In this document: positions 13,353-23,517 of the stretch, piece by piece
Position numbering within the stretch: position 1 is the first letter of the stretch
Layout: every line of letters starts with the position of its first letter
Assembly (NCBI GenBank): GCA_020091685.1
Contig: CM034607.1
Coordinates: forward strand, 29,164,645 to 29,228,644
DNA length: 64,000 nucleotides
From: Lutjanus erythropterus
Lineage: Eukaryota; Chordata; Actinopteri; Lutjaniformes; Lutjanidae
Direction of reading: 5' to 3'
Notes under the pieces: generated by a model
Databases searched by the model: none
Seen by the model: only the letters and a program-made list of their open reading frames with translations
Told to the model about the DNA's origin: nothing
Program-made: the position numbers and the translations under genes

Positions 13353-14087
13353 GTGCAGCTCGTCTTACTGCAGTGGGTTGCTTGGTTCTTGCGTATGAAG
13401 CGGCCAGGAGAGAATGATGACCCAGAGCGGCCCCCGTGTGCCCCCAACTTGCGGCGCTGCTCCTCAGGTTCCCAGAGCGGGAGCATCCCAAACCCTCCGG
13501 ACCCCACCCTCCATCCGCTGCACCCACAGAACCTGGCACCTCTCCAAACGGGGCCCCTCCACGCGGGGCACCCTCACCTCCATGCCCAGTCCAGCACCAA
13601 CAACAACGGGAACCTTCTTTACATGGGCTTCCAGAGCATGGAGGACCCTTCGATGCTGTCGGAACCTGTCCAGAGGAATAACATCACCACAGGGCCTCCG
13701 CGAGTGGCAGGAAGCCCGCCTCCACACCTGCCATCTCAGTTCTGCGGCTCGCCACCACCTCCCACCCCCAATATGGATACAGGCTGCCCCAGCACTGTCT
13801 CCAGTGGCGGGGGCTTTGGCGTTGGACCCGGGGGGCTTGGAGGGTGCTCGACTGCAGGGATAGGAGACCCCCAGCTGCAGGCGATCCTGGAGGAGGTGCG
13901 TTACATGGCGGACCGTTTCCGGGAGCAGGACGAGGCCGACAGCATGGCCGACCAGTGGAAATTTGCAGGCGCTGTGATCGACCGCCTGTGTCTGGTGGCG
14001 TTCAGCGTTTTCAACATCATATGCACCATCTCCATCCTCATGTCTGCTCCCAACTTTGTGGAGGCTATTTCAAAGGACTTCGTTTGA
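13353..14087 (+). CDS. chrna7-like: alpha7-type nicotinic receptor subunit, last coding exon (M3-M4 loop, MA helix, M4, C-terminus)
   Basis: This terminal coding exon begins after a TTTCTCTCTGCAG acceptor and ends at TGA 14085-14087, giving 244 residues. It opens with [20 protein letters not shown], typical of the alpha7 loop. It then has about 130 residues rich in Pro, Gly, Ser, His and Asn that are poorly conserved, apart from a NGNLLYMGF motif shared with alpha7. The amphipathic MA helix follows ([15 protein letters not shown]), then M4 ([20 protein letters not shown]) and the tail [16 protein letters not shown]. Known role of the family: fast Ca2+-permeable cholinergic signalling at the plasma membrane, usually as homopentamers. 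The exon is far more GC-rich than its flanks. The loop seems about 70 residues longer than in mammalian alpha7 (from memory). The - strand ORFs here are shadows. Confidence is high for the alpha7 class and lower for which fish paralogue this is. Confidence 0.95.
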   Translation: MQLVLLQWVAWFLRMKRPGENDDPERPPCAPNLRRCSSGSQSGSIPNPPDPTLHPLHPQNLAPLQTGPLHAGHPHLHAQSSTNNNGNLLYMGFQSMEDPSMLSEPVQRNNITTGPPRVAGSPPPHLPSQFCGSPPPPTPNMDTGCPSTVSSGGGFGVGPGGLGGCSTAGIGDPQLQAILEEVRYMADRFREQDEADSMADQWKFAGAVIDRLCLVAFSVFNIICTISILMSAPNFVEAISKDFV

Positions 14088-15240
14088 AATCAGAGAGGAA
14101 ATAAGAGGAGGAGAAGCGTGAAGGAAAGGATGAAGCGAATTAAATACAGGATGAAAGATGGAGCGGGCCTGGATCCAAGGAAACACAATTTCCAGCGAAC
14201 TGTAGGCTCTGTGATTTGTGATTGCAAGGAACTAGGAAACAGAAAAAAAACACAGTGGTTTTCTTTGCAATACATTCTGTTTTGTAACTGAAATATAAGA
14301 AGAAAACAGATGAGGAAGGGGGCACCAGAGTGAACGGAAAATGAGATTAGGGTGAGCAGGGTGCTTTATCAGCCTCTTGACAAGGTGAAATGGATTCTTG
14401 TGGTTAATTCAAAGACTTTCACCCCAAAATTAGGAGAAGGATGATTTGGGGGTGGGGGGGGGTGGGGGTGGGGGAGTGATTATCAGCCCGATGCAACGTC
14501 GAGTAAGAAAGCTCTTAAAGCAGGGGGGAGATTGAGAGAGTAAGAGGGGAAAAGAGACAGGCATTAGATAGGGTCAGATAAATAAGACAGACATTCGCCT
14601 GTTTTATTTTCTCAAGGAAGGAAGAGGAGGAAGTCCTTCACTCCCACATGTTGAGAAAAGACTGCATCATTTAACGTGATGTGAGGAGGAGATGGCGGGG
14701 AGAGGAGAAAGAGACTTTCACAAGGACAGACAACAAAGAGCGATCGTGAAGACTTCATCCCTCGTGACATTGGTGGAGTTAGCAGCCCGATGCTCGGATA
14801 CACAAAACCAGACCACAGATCGGGAACGCCGCAGCGGAGAGGAACAGAAGAGGATCTCATCTATTATTCAATCACACCCATCTAATGACCGTCAAATTGA
14901 AAGACCTCGGATAATCTTTAAGACTAATAAGCTTTTAAAAGATGAAGTCCCCTCTCTGCTCGCAAACCACTTTAGATTTCCAAGGCCTTATCTCTTTGAG
15001 GCGATTGCCAATCTGCAACAATCAGCAGAGATCAAAAGCTCCTCAGCAGCGGGCGCAGCGTGCAGTGCTTATCATGACCGGGAAACTGAATTAAGCGGTC
15101 ATCAGCAACGCAATGGCCACTGGCTGCACCCCAGTGGAACCAATAATGACTCATGAAGCAGTTACCTAACTGCATCTGGCAGGTCCTAATGGGCCAATGG
15201 GTCTCATTGGATTTCATAATAAAGGTTTAAAAACTAAGAT
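14088..15240 (+). other. putative 3' UTR of the nicotinic receptor gene
   Basis: The sequence after the stop codon has no further splice acceptor leading to coding sequence. An AATAAA hexamer at 15218-15223 is a plausible polyadenylation signal, which would give a 3' UTR of roughly 1.1 kb. It holds a long G-rich run at 14448-14475 and a 154-codon ATG-initiated ORF at 14692-15156 that I do not recognise. Transcript extent is inferred from sequence only. Confidence 0.45.
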
Positions 15241-16881
15241 GGAAGGTCAGGTCTTTAAAAGAACACGAGAGGCACAAAAACGGGATAAGATCATTCAGAT
15301 TCACTGAATTTATATGGAGAGGCAACATCCCATCAAATTTCTGTCAGGTCCCTTCAGGGGTTTACAGCTTCATGACTTCACATCTATCTGAAATGAACGA
15401 TGGGATTTTAATAGGGATGTATATTCATGAAATTGACTCCAGTTGCTAAGGTGGTAATTTAAAAGGTTTAAATTTAAAATATGACCTTCAGCCAGAGAGC
15501 ATTGGCAGAAAATGCAAACCAATAAACAGAACATGTCTTAAATTATTCTGGGGTTTGAGGGAATGGAACTTTTTCTTCTACTTTAGAGTCAGACAACAAT
15601 AAATGACATTTTTGTGTCTCTCCTAGCATTTTGAATGTATGCTTAATGAACCATTAGCCTAGCTTAGCTCAATTCATGGCTGTCTATGGATTCTGACTTT
15701 TCCAAGGATGACTGTCTGGCCTGACCAAAGTTGTATTATGCCAGCCTGTTCTCACTCCCAAACTCATCAATTACGGCAGCTTGGTCAATGCTTCATGCTA
15801 AGACGCTGTAGGTACCCCTCTTGCATCATTTCTGGAGGCACTAGTGTTATATTTTGATGTGCCCTCAAAGTCAAGTGACGTAGTGCAAAGGGCAAAAAAG
15901 TCAAGCAGACACAGGTCTTTCACCCAGGAGATCAGGACTCCTGTCCCATGTGAAAACAATAGGTAACACTGATTTCTTTTTAAAGTGACAGACAACAATA
16001 CTTGAACTTCATTTTTTATTCCAACAACAACAAATTATGGAAAATACAACAGGTTGCAGATTACATTCTTAAATGTTCTGCTCATCTACCCCTCAGTCTT
16101 CTTGGCTGAAGGGTTGATGATCAAGGCGTTCAAGATATTAAATCAGTCCACATTAAAATTGTTTGGTCTTACATCACTGACTCTTTCTAATGATAGTTCC
16201 AGGTAAAAAAAAAAGTCCAAAAAGCTCCAAATCCAGTGAACACTTTAAATATTGTGAGGAGGCTTTTAAAGTTGGACTGCAATCTTCTTTGCTGCAGTTA
16301 GGCATGCCAGCCAGATTTTGCGTGCCTCCTCCATAAGGGGAAGGTGGGAGCCATCATTTAGAAGATGTACAGCAGGGTCCATTGGTAATTGTACACCTAT
16401 TAATCCTGCAAAGGTGCTAATAACCTTTGCCCAAAAATCCATAACCCCTGGACACTCCCATACAACATGGAGAAAAGAGCCAACAGTCCTGTGGGAATAA
16501 ACAATATGGGTCAGGATGCTGAATTCTCAGTGTTAAATGACCCCCAGGAAACTCCAGTTCTAGGTTTTACAAGCTGGCGTATGTTAACTTGCGTATCTAA
16601 AATACTAATTTTGACGCAAACCATGATCTTTTCCTAAACCTGACCAAACCTGACGTTGCATATTTATTATTGCTAAATTGATTGTGTAAAACTGACACCA
16701 GTAGAGTGTCACAGTTCGAAGAGCAGGACCGCTGACGAGCTGCCATATTTAATGATTTGGGAGTGATAACATGTAAATCATGTATAAGCAACAAAAAAAT
16801 GAGACTGTATCAAACTTTCAATCTACCGATGCTTCTTTTGTACTTAATGTGGCTGTGTCCAAAACTGTTCCTCTGTTAGTA
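15241..16881. other. intergenic, contains a LINE fragment
   Basis: The only recognisable item is the L1-like fragment at about 16140-16545 on the - strand. The remainder (15.24-16.1 and 16.55-16.88 kb) is AT-rich with no gene visible. Confidence 0.6.
16140..16545 (-). pseudogene. LINE ORF2 C-terminal fragment (L1/Tx1-like)
   Basis: Read on the - strand, the sequence encodes a run resembling GSFLHVVWECPGVMDFWAKV, followed by LPMDPAVHLLNDGS and EEARKIWLACLTAAKK. This pattern (His...W-x-C-x8-FW, then a hydrophobic helix, then LAxLTAAKK) is typical of the region after the reverse transcriptase in L1-type non-LTR retrotransposons. There is no start codon and no long ORF, and the RT domain itself is missing, so it is a truncated dead copy. 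Clade assignment is from memory of the motif. Confidence 0.6.
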
Positions 16882-17696
16882 TACACTCTTAGAAATAAGG
16901 GTTCCACAGGGTTCTTCCTAAAGGGCTGAGCCATAATCAGTTGCTTCTGAAGAACCCTTTCTTGAATAAGGTTCATCAAGAGTTCTTTGGAAAACTAAGA
17001 ACCCTTTTCATCCAAAGAACCAGTTCGTCATAATAAAAAAAAGAGTTCTTGATAGAACCTCCTAGTTAGGTTCTAGATAAAAACCCTTGGACTTTAAAAG
17101 GATCCTTTTAGAAACCCCAGAATCCTCTTTTTGGGAACCATTACACCATAGAAGGGTTCTCTGTAGAACCTCTTATAGGGCATTCTAGGTGAAACCTTTC
17201 AGAGATTATTAGGGGTATAACCCTTTTATGTTGGATTCCAGTAAAACTTTTTGGAAGGGTCCAAGTGGAACCTTTATAAAAAATTTCTACCACGAATCAA
17301 AAAGGGTTCCTGTGGGGCCAGGCCAAAGAACCGTTACTGGTTCTTTGTATCATAATATAAAAGTGTTCTCTGTAGATCACTCTTGGTGGATTCTAGATAA
17401 AATCCTTGTAACATAAAAAGGAAGAACAACCTGACCGAGTTCTTGTTAGCACCTGAGAAAGGTGTAAAGGTTCTGGATAGAACCTGCAGAGAGGATTCTG
17501 GGTGGAGCCATTAAACCATAGAAGGTTTTTCTTGATAAAACCTTTGTGTTGGGTTCTGGGTAGAGCTCGGTAGAAAGGGTTCCAAGTGGAACTTTTTATA
17601 AAAGGATCTACCAGGAAACAAAAAATAGACAAACTATAGAGACAAACCAAAGAACGCTTCATGGTTCTTGTTAGTACCTTTATCTCAAAGAGTGTA
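16882..17696. mobile_element. MITE-like element with TACACTCTT ends and internal GGTTCT repeats
   Basis: The left end TACACTCTTAGAAATAAGG and the reverse complement of the right end TACACTCTTTGAGATAAAGG form imperfect terminal inverted repeats of about 23 bp. Both begin with TA, as expected for a TA target site. The interior is a degenerate tandem array of short units built around AGAACCCTT, GGTTCT and TAGAACC in both orientations, so almost every 40-50 bp can pair with a neighbour. No transposase ORF is present. Superfamily is unresolved; a Tc1/mariner-type TA insertion fits. Confidence 0.65.
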
Positions 17697-20054
17697 CAGA
17701 GCACATGGTATTATAGCGCTGTATGATGTACTGTATTGTGTAAAATTTATGTACTATATGGAGCCCTGAAAAAATCCCAGGGAGGAAAGTCACATTTTAG
17801 ACATTTGAAAACAATCTTTTTTACGATCATGTACATGTCAGTGATGATGATTCATCCGAAATCTCAACTCACTGCTCACTGTAAAGTAAATGAACGAGTG
17901 TCTATTATAAAGGAAGGGGTGAAAGGGTTAATGAGGGAGTGATTTTGGACACAGCCCAAGTTTATAAGAGAAGGATGAGTCATTCAAAATAGCTGGAAGC
18001 AGCGGAGCAGCAACACGCTGCAAGTGTACCTTAAACAACTCAGCTGAGTGCAGGTAATTGCTGAGTGTCCCTGCAGTTCACTGATTCCAAGACAGTGTCA
18101 CGTCTCCTCAATATTGGCTTCCGTGTGGATGCAGCTTTGATGCACAGCCACTGATAATAAATACAGAAATAGGATTTTTCTGTTTGAGAAAAGTAGTAGT
18201 ATAAATATTGTTTATTGTGTCAGTTGGAAAAAAACATAACTGGGGGAAACAAATGTTTTTTATTAAAATCCTGGATAAAGTGTGTTTCCCTGCCTTTGAG
18301 AGGCTGATACCCATGAATTGAGAAAAGGAAGTTAAGCTCAGGATTCAACCACACAAACTACTACAAACTTTGATCTCTTATTTCAAACTGTAAGCCAGGA
18401 GGAGATAAAGAAGTCATCCCTCAGTGTGTCTGACTGTAGTAGGAGAAAAAACAAAGGATAAGGTGGAGTTACTCTATATTGTTACATTGTCAGCAAATCC
18501 AATTAAAAAACCAAACACATCTCTGAATTAGGGCTGTCACAAATAACATTTTGGAGGCTTTGAAGCTTCAGTGAGACACAACTATCATACTTAATTCAAA
18601 CTAGTGACCATTATTTATTTACTCTTGCTATTATTGTAATAATGAGTCTACTGAGAGACGAGGACAGGAGGGGAGACATCCGTCACTGTCTATTCCAGTC
18701 TCAAAAGTCAAAGTGACGAGTGAGTGTGTTAAGCAGCACATAGAGAGGGACAATCTTGCGCCACAGACCCGTTCTTGCCGGGCTGCTTTTATGCACATGA
18801 AGAAAAATGCTCCGTTGTGAAGATACTTGTTTGCTCATGGACACTGTTCTGTGCAGTTGCAGAGCAGATATGCTGCCTCACAAGGGTGATTTTCCACTTG
18901 AGAATACAGTTCTTTGTGCGCCGTGCAACTGGCACAGGTTTTGAGACTAAAGATCCTTTTTACGCCGGACAAAAACCTCACTAACATCTGGCTTTTGTCT
19001 TTAATGGTAAAGGGTACAACCAGAATTCATTCCAGGGTCAAATACCTGTTATTTCGTTATCTAAAAGCTTTTATTATGAAGCAGCAAAATCATCAGCGTT
19101 TTCATCAGCAATGACTTAACGTGTCCTATTGGCTGAAAGTAAACATGAAACGGTAAAATAAAGCAAATATCTGAAAGTACAAACAACGACACAGGAGAGA
19201 AACTACACTTCAAAAAAACGAGATTCATTGAGAAGCTACAAAATTACTGACAGTTGAACACAGACACTTTTGAAATGTCTTCCTCATCTGTCTGGCACAC
19301 ATCAGAAAAAAAAAATAGGTGAACTCGTCAACTGGCAATGGGAAAAGGGTCTAGAAAAGGGCTATTTTTAGCAGGTTTAGCTGTATTTAAAAAGACATAT
19401 GTGCATAAATTTTAGTATAAAAACGGTTTATTAGTCTTTTGCCTCTTTTTTCAGAGCAGTCTTCAATGTCCCCTTCCTGTCTTCAAAAACCTAACAAAAC
19501 AAAAAAAAGTCATCAAACTCAAATTTCATTTCATTCAAATGATTTGGACATTGATTACCATGACAACAGTAGAAGCTTCAAAGCATTCGGGTCAGCCCCA
19601 CTTTTAATACTTTACTACATTCCTATTTGAGAGACACAGCCACATGCCCAAACAGGTCAGCAGGGTACTGCAGCTTTTAGCTGAAATTAGTCAGACAGCA
19701 GCAAATTGTGCGTTTGTTAGGGACTCCTTTCAGCTTCAGATGAATACACAAGTGATGGTACACGACCGTGTTTTAAGGTAGTAATCTTCAATGATCATTT
19801 TTTATGTAAAGAAAAAGCATTTCATCCAGTTTAACAATATGGTTGCTGATGTATTTTTAATAGTTATTGAATACAATGGAGGTCTATGGTACAGAGTAAT
19901 AAGCCATATCAGGCTTTGGCTATGCAGGCAAAACATGTTGGTCAGATAAATGTGTTGTTTTTGGTATTTTCCTGGTATTTGATGACATTAAGAAACATGT
20001 AGAATATCAGCAGCCTTATCCTTTACAAAATACATCCAGGAGATGTTAGTTGCT
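17697..20054. other. intergenic, no gene seen
   Basis: This is AT-rich sequence. At about 18,531 GAATTAGGGCTGTCACAA resembles the end of a hAT-like MITE, but the partner end was not found. Nothing else is recognised. Confidence 0.5.
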
Positions 20055-21514
20055 TTAAAGGGATAGTTTGGATTATTTGATGTGGTGTTGTATGAGGTAC
20101 TTATCGATAGTCAGTGTATTACTTACAGTAGATGTCATCAGGACACCCCGTTTTGAGGTACAGACAGGAGTGCCAGCGCTGAAAGCTAAGCACTGTACTG
20201 CTGTGGACGGGGTCAGCAACAAAAGGTATTTTAGCCACTTAAGAAAAGATCCATCGAAAAATCAATATCAACTTAAGCGTGCACATATATTTAGAATATT
20301 TCCTGCACCTTACCTACAGCCTTTTTGCTGTTATATATAGTAAGTTAAATATCGCTCTCTCCAAACCAACCACAGTCCACTGGCAAAATCAGTCTTTTTC
20401 CTTGATAAAACACAGGACCTGCTGGTCTACTGCTGCCTCGATCCAAACTGTTCTTTTAAAACAGTGGTTCTCTACCAGCACCTTCTTTCTCAGTTGATGG
20501 TGCTGCTGTCAGACTTTCAGGTGACGCACTTTGAGACGCAGTCTCCATTTCCTTTCCTGTGTCCTGTTCACCCAATTCTCGAGCTGAAACACTTTTTCTG
20601 AGACGCTGTTGCGCCATAGTAGATATTCCAGCTAACAAAGCTGGCTATAGGAACTTGGTTAAGCACAATGTGGTGGCACAAAAATGAGAGTTTTTTTGTG
20701 TGTGGGTCCAATCAGAACTGGTGTGGATGTCCCCTTTGATTCTCACAGACACACTAAATATATCCCTGGTACAGGCGATGTAATGTAAAAACTATTCCCC
20801 AGTCTAAAATACGGCCCTCATTTCCCATCATGTCTGCTAGAGTAGTTTAAGTTTGTTGTTTTATATTACAAAATACAAATGTTACCTGTTATTGTTTGTT
20901 TCAGAACATGGTTGTTTATGTAAGTAATTGTAATTTTTGTGCTGGTAGTTTTAACCATTAGTAAGGTGGCTAGTACATTTCTTAAGGGCAGCTTTATTTG
21001 ACTTATTTTTTAGTGCTTTTTCCTTTATTTTGAATGTCCTGACGGAGCTGAGTTGCTGTTCCTGATTCTGTGCTGCTTTTATTTGATTCTCCACAACCAT
21101 CTGGCAACCCACAGAAATGATTGCAGCTTTATTTGCTGTTTTAAAACACTGCAGTCACACAATAACACAAACTAACAGATCGAGGCAGCAGTAGACCAGC
21201 AACTCCTATGTCCTGTGATGTAAAATTCATCTGCCGGTTGAGTTTGGTTGGTTTGTAGAGAGCAATATTTTTCTTATATAACAGCATTTTCCCATCAGAA
21301 TAAGGTATGGTGGAAGAAATATTCTAAATGTAGTGGCTAAGTGGCTAAAATATGATTTGTTGCTGACCCTGTCCACAGCAGTACATCGCTTAGTTTTAAT
21401 GTCAATACACCTCTCTGCTTCTCCAAACCTGCATTTACTGTAGGTAATAATACACTGACTTTGGATAAGTACCTCATACAAGCCCACATCAAATAATCTG
21501 AACTATCCCTTTAC
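20055..21514. mobile_element. 1.46 kb foldback element with ~0.35 kb inverted arms
   Basis: The left arm (about 20055-20441) and right arm (about 21178-21514) are inverted copies of each other. Matching landmarks include AAAGGGATAGTT at the outer ends, AGTCAGTGTATTA, CAGCAGTAC/GTACTGCTG, and GGCAGCAGTAGACCAGC at the inner ends. The arms enclose a loop of about 740 bp. The loop contains a 60-codon - strand ORF (20456-20638) with no recognised domain. A further single-arm copy of the same repeat lies at about 58845-58936. TIR-type outer ends and the lack of transposase make this a non-autonomous DNA element. Confidence 0.75.
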
Positions 21515-22497
21515 TGCAAAGATCCAGACAAATATGTTTACTACATTCCTGACCTGCTCTGTCTCTAGTGACTGTACACAGGCTTTTTCTCACTGTGAGC
21601 TGCTCCACAGAGTGTAGAGACAGTTGTACAAGTACTTTGTCTGTACACCTCTCTTCATCTTTTGTCTCCTCTCTCTTCCTCTCTAAAGTAAACTTCCTGC
21701 CGGGGGTGGGTGGCGGGAGGGGGGGCGGTTTTGCAGGATGTCCTCCTTCCAGCACATACTGACGACGAAACACTCACAACTGTACAGAGCATTTCTCATC
21801 CTGAAAATAAAGAATTCTCTCTTTTTTTTTCTACCACCTTTGGTCTGCTCCCTATCTCTCTCTCTCTGTGTTGGCTGGCCCGACACCCAAAAAAGAAGAG
21901 AAAAATGACAGCGCGAGGGGATAAGAGGAGGGGAGAAAGTGCTGACGCGCAGCGAGGAGCTGGACAGGGCCTTAATTGATCACTCGTTCAGGAAGGGGAG
22001 AAGAGGGAGGAGGTGGGGGGATGGGATGTGGGGAAAAGGAGGGGAGGGTTAATGGAGGAAAGAGGGGGTATACTGGGTAATTCATCGGATTTATGAGGGA
22101 CAGAGGCAGGGGAGATGGGCGCTCAGACAAGCATAACTCAGTCACAGGCATCAAATGAAAGGCCACTGCAGTATATCACACCACAGGGGAAAACATAAAC
22201 CAGAAATAAACAAATTAGAGACATATTTTCATGCAGGTTTATGCATGTACATCAACCGTGGGCACTCTGAGTGTGTGTGGCTGGCACTGTGTCACTCAGT
22301 CAGTGTGTCAGACAGGGTAAAGAGTCACGGGTGTATTTATAGTAATGTGCAGGTCCTTATTCAGCCCAGGCGAGGCTCCATGCTCGACTCTCTCTTCTCT
22401 CCGAGGTTGAAAAATGTGCAGCGCTAGCAATCTAGCAGCACTTAGATTTACTGTGTTCACTCAGATGGAATAAAAGAAGAGTGTGTGTGTGTGTGTG

Positions 22498-22552
<55 letters not shown>

Positions 22553-22726
22553 CCGTGGGGGAAGATGAGCCTCAGGATGTGTGTATGCATAGAATCAATC
22601 AGTTGTTTTTGTTTTGTTTTTTTTCCTCCGTCTCATTTAATAAGAGCGCGCTGACCTAAAGCTTTCTCTCAAGCCTCTCAGATATTTTACCAGATGGGTA
22701 ATTCAGCTGAACCTCACTGGAGGCAA
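21515..22726. other. intergenic, no gene seen
   Basis: It holds a G-rich run at about 21706-21727, a purine-rich tract at about 21890-22080, and a 71-bp GT repeat at 22481-22551. The overlapping ORFs in 21.5-22.2 kb occur in several frames and reflect the biased composition. Confidence 0.55.
22481..22551 (+). repeat. (GT)n microsatellite
   Basis: A near-perfect GT run with one GC interruption at about 22503. Confidence 0.95.
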
Positions 22727-23517
22727 TTAAAGGAGCAATATGCAGCAATTGTGCACGAGCACAGCGGTCTAAACGGTGAGTTAGAGCCATAGACTGTATA
22801 TTAAATAGGTTGAAATAAGGGCTGCAGGATATGTTAGAAAAAAAAAAATCATATTGATGATTTTAACTCAAACTGTGACACAACATAGAACAAGATTAAG
22901 GCCAGAGCATCTCTGCAGCCACACATTACACTTGGCCATATTGCGATATTGATAATATTGTGATTAATTGTGCAGCCCTCGTTGAAATCCTATTTAATAT
23001 ACAATCCAGGGTTGAAGCAAGTTGAAATTTCAAAGGACGCCGCCGCGACCGCAGCGTTGTCTTCAGAGAGGTCAGTATTTCAACGTACCATGTTTCCTTG
23101 ACAGCAGTAAATATCTCACAAATTTCTCTTTTAAACATGATTTTGACAGGACTAATGACGTTTACTTTTATAATGCAGTTGTCAGTTTTCTGTAGGTGTA
23201 AAGCTAAGTTCAGCGACTGCCTGCTCACTGCCTGCCAGACTCCATTAACATATTGTTAAATTTAACTGTTATAAACTTCTACACCTTTAAAAAGATTATT
23301 GATGATTTCTTACAACTCATGAACAGACACTTACTCATTCAGCGAACATTCAGCATTAATTTAAGCTCTAATTAACATTAAATGAGAAAACAAAAACAGT
23401 TATTCCAGCCGGAATACAGATTTCACAGGACATTGCAGCGTTCCCTTGATCTCTGATGACATATCGTGGTCATTTTGTGATTTATTACAGTAAATATATT
23501 ACAGATTTCTCCTTTAA
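22727..23517. mobile_element. TTAAAGGAG-ended repeat, copy 1 (with a nested MITE)
   Basis: It starts TTAAAGGAGCAATATGCAGC and ends ATATATTACAGATTTCTCCTTTAA. The ends are imperfect inverted repeats (TTAAAGGAG against its complement). A second copy occurs at 52082-52733 with the same ends and shared interior landmarks (CTGCCTGCCAGACTCCATTA, ATTCAGCGAACA, CGGCATTAATTT-like). This copy is interrupted by a hAT-type MITE at 22817-22980. There is no ORF and the superfamily is unknown. Confidence 0.75.
22817..22980. mobile_element. 164-bp hAT-type MITE nested in the preceding element
   Basis: It is bounded by AGGGCTGCA and TGCAGCCCT and flanked by a perfect 8-bp direct repeat GTTGAAAT at 22809-22816 and 22981-22988. 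An 8-bp target duplication is the signature of hAT transposition. The interior has ATTGCGATATTGATAATATT, which I recognise from fish hAT MITEs. The equivalent site in copy 2 (near 52,162) has GGTTGAAAGTCC with no insert, which supports a real insertion. Confidence 0.85.

Noticed and set aside
13414-13863. 149-codon ORF and other overlapping ORFs in the last receptor exon, both strands
   Set aside because: Shadows caused by GC-rich codon composition; the receptor frame is unambiguous through M4.
20456-20638. 60-codon - strand ORF in the loop of the foldback element
   Set aside because: No recognisable domain, short, and inside a repeat; kept only as a note in the element entry.
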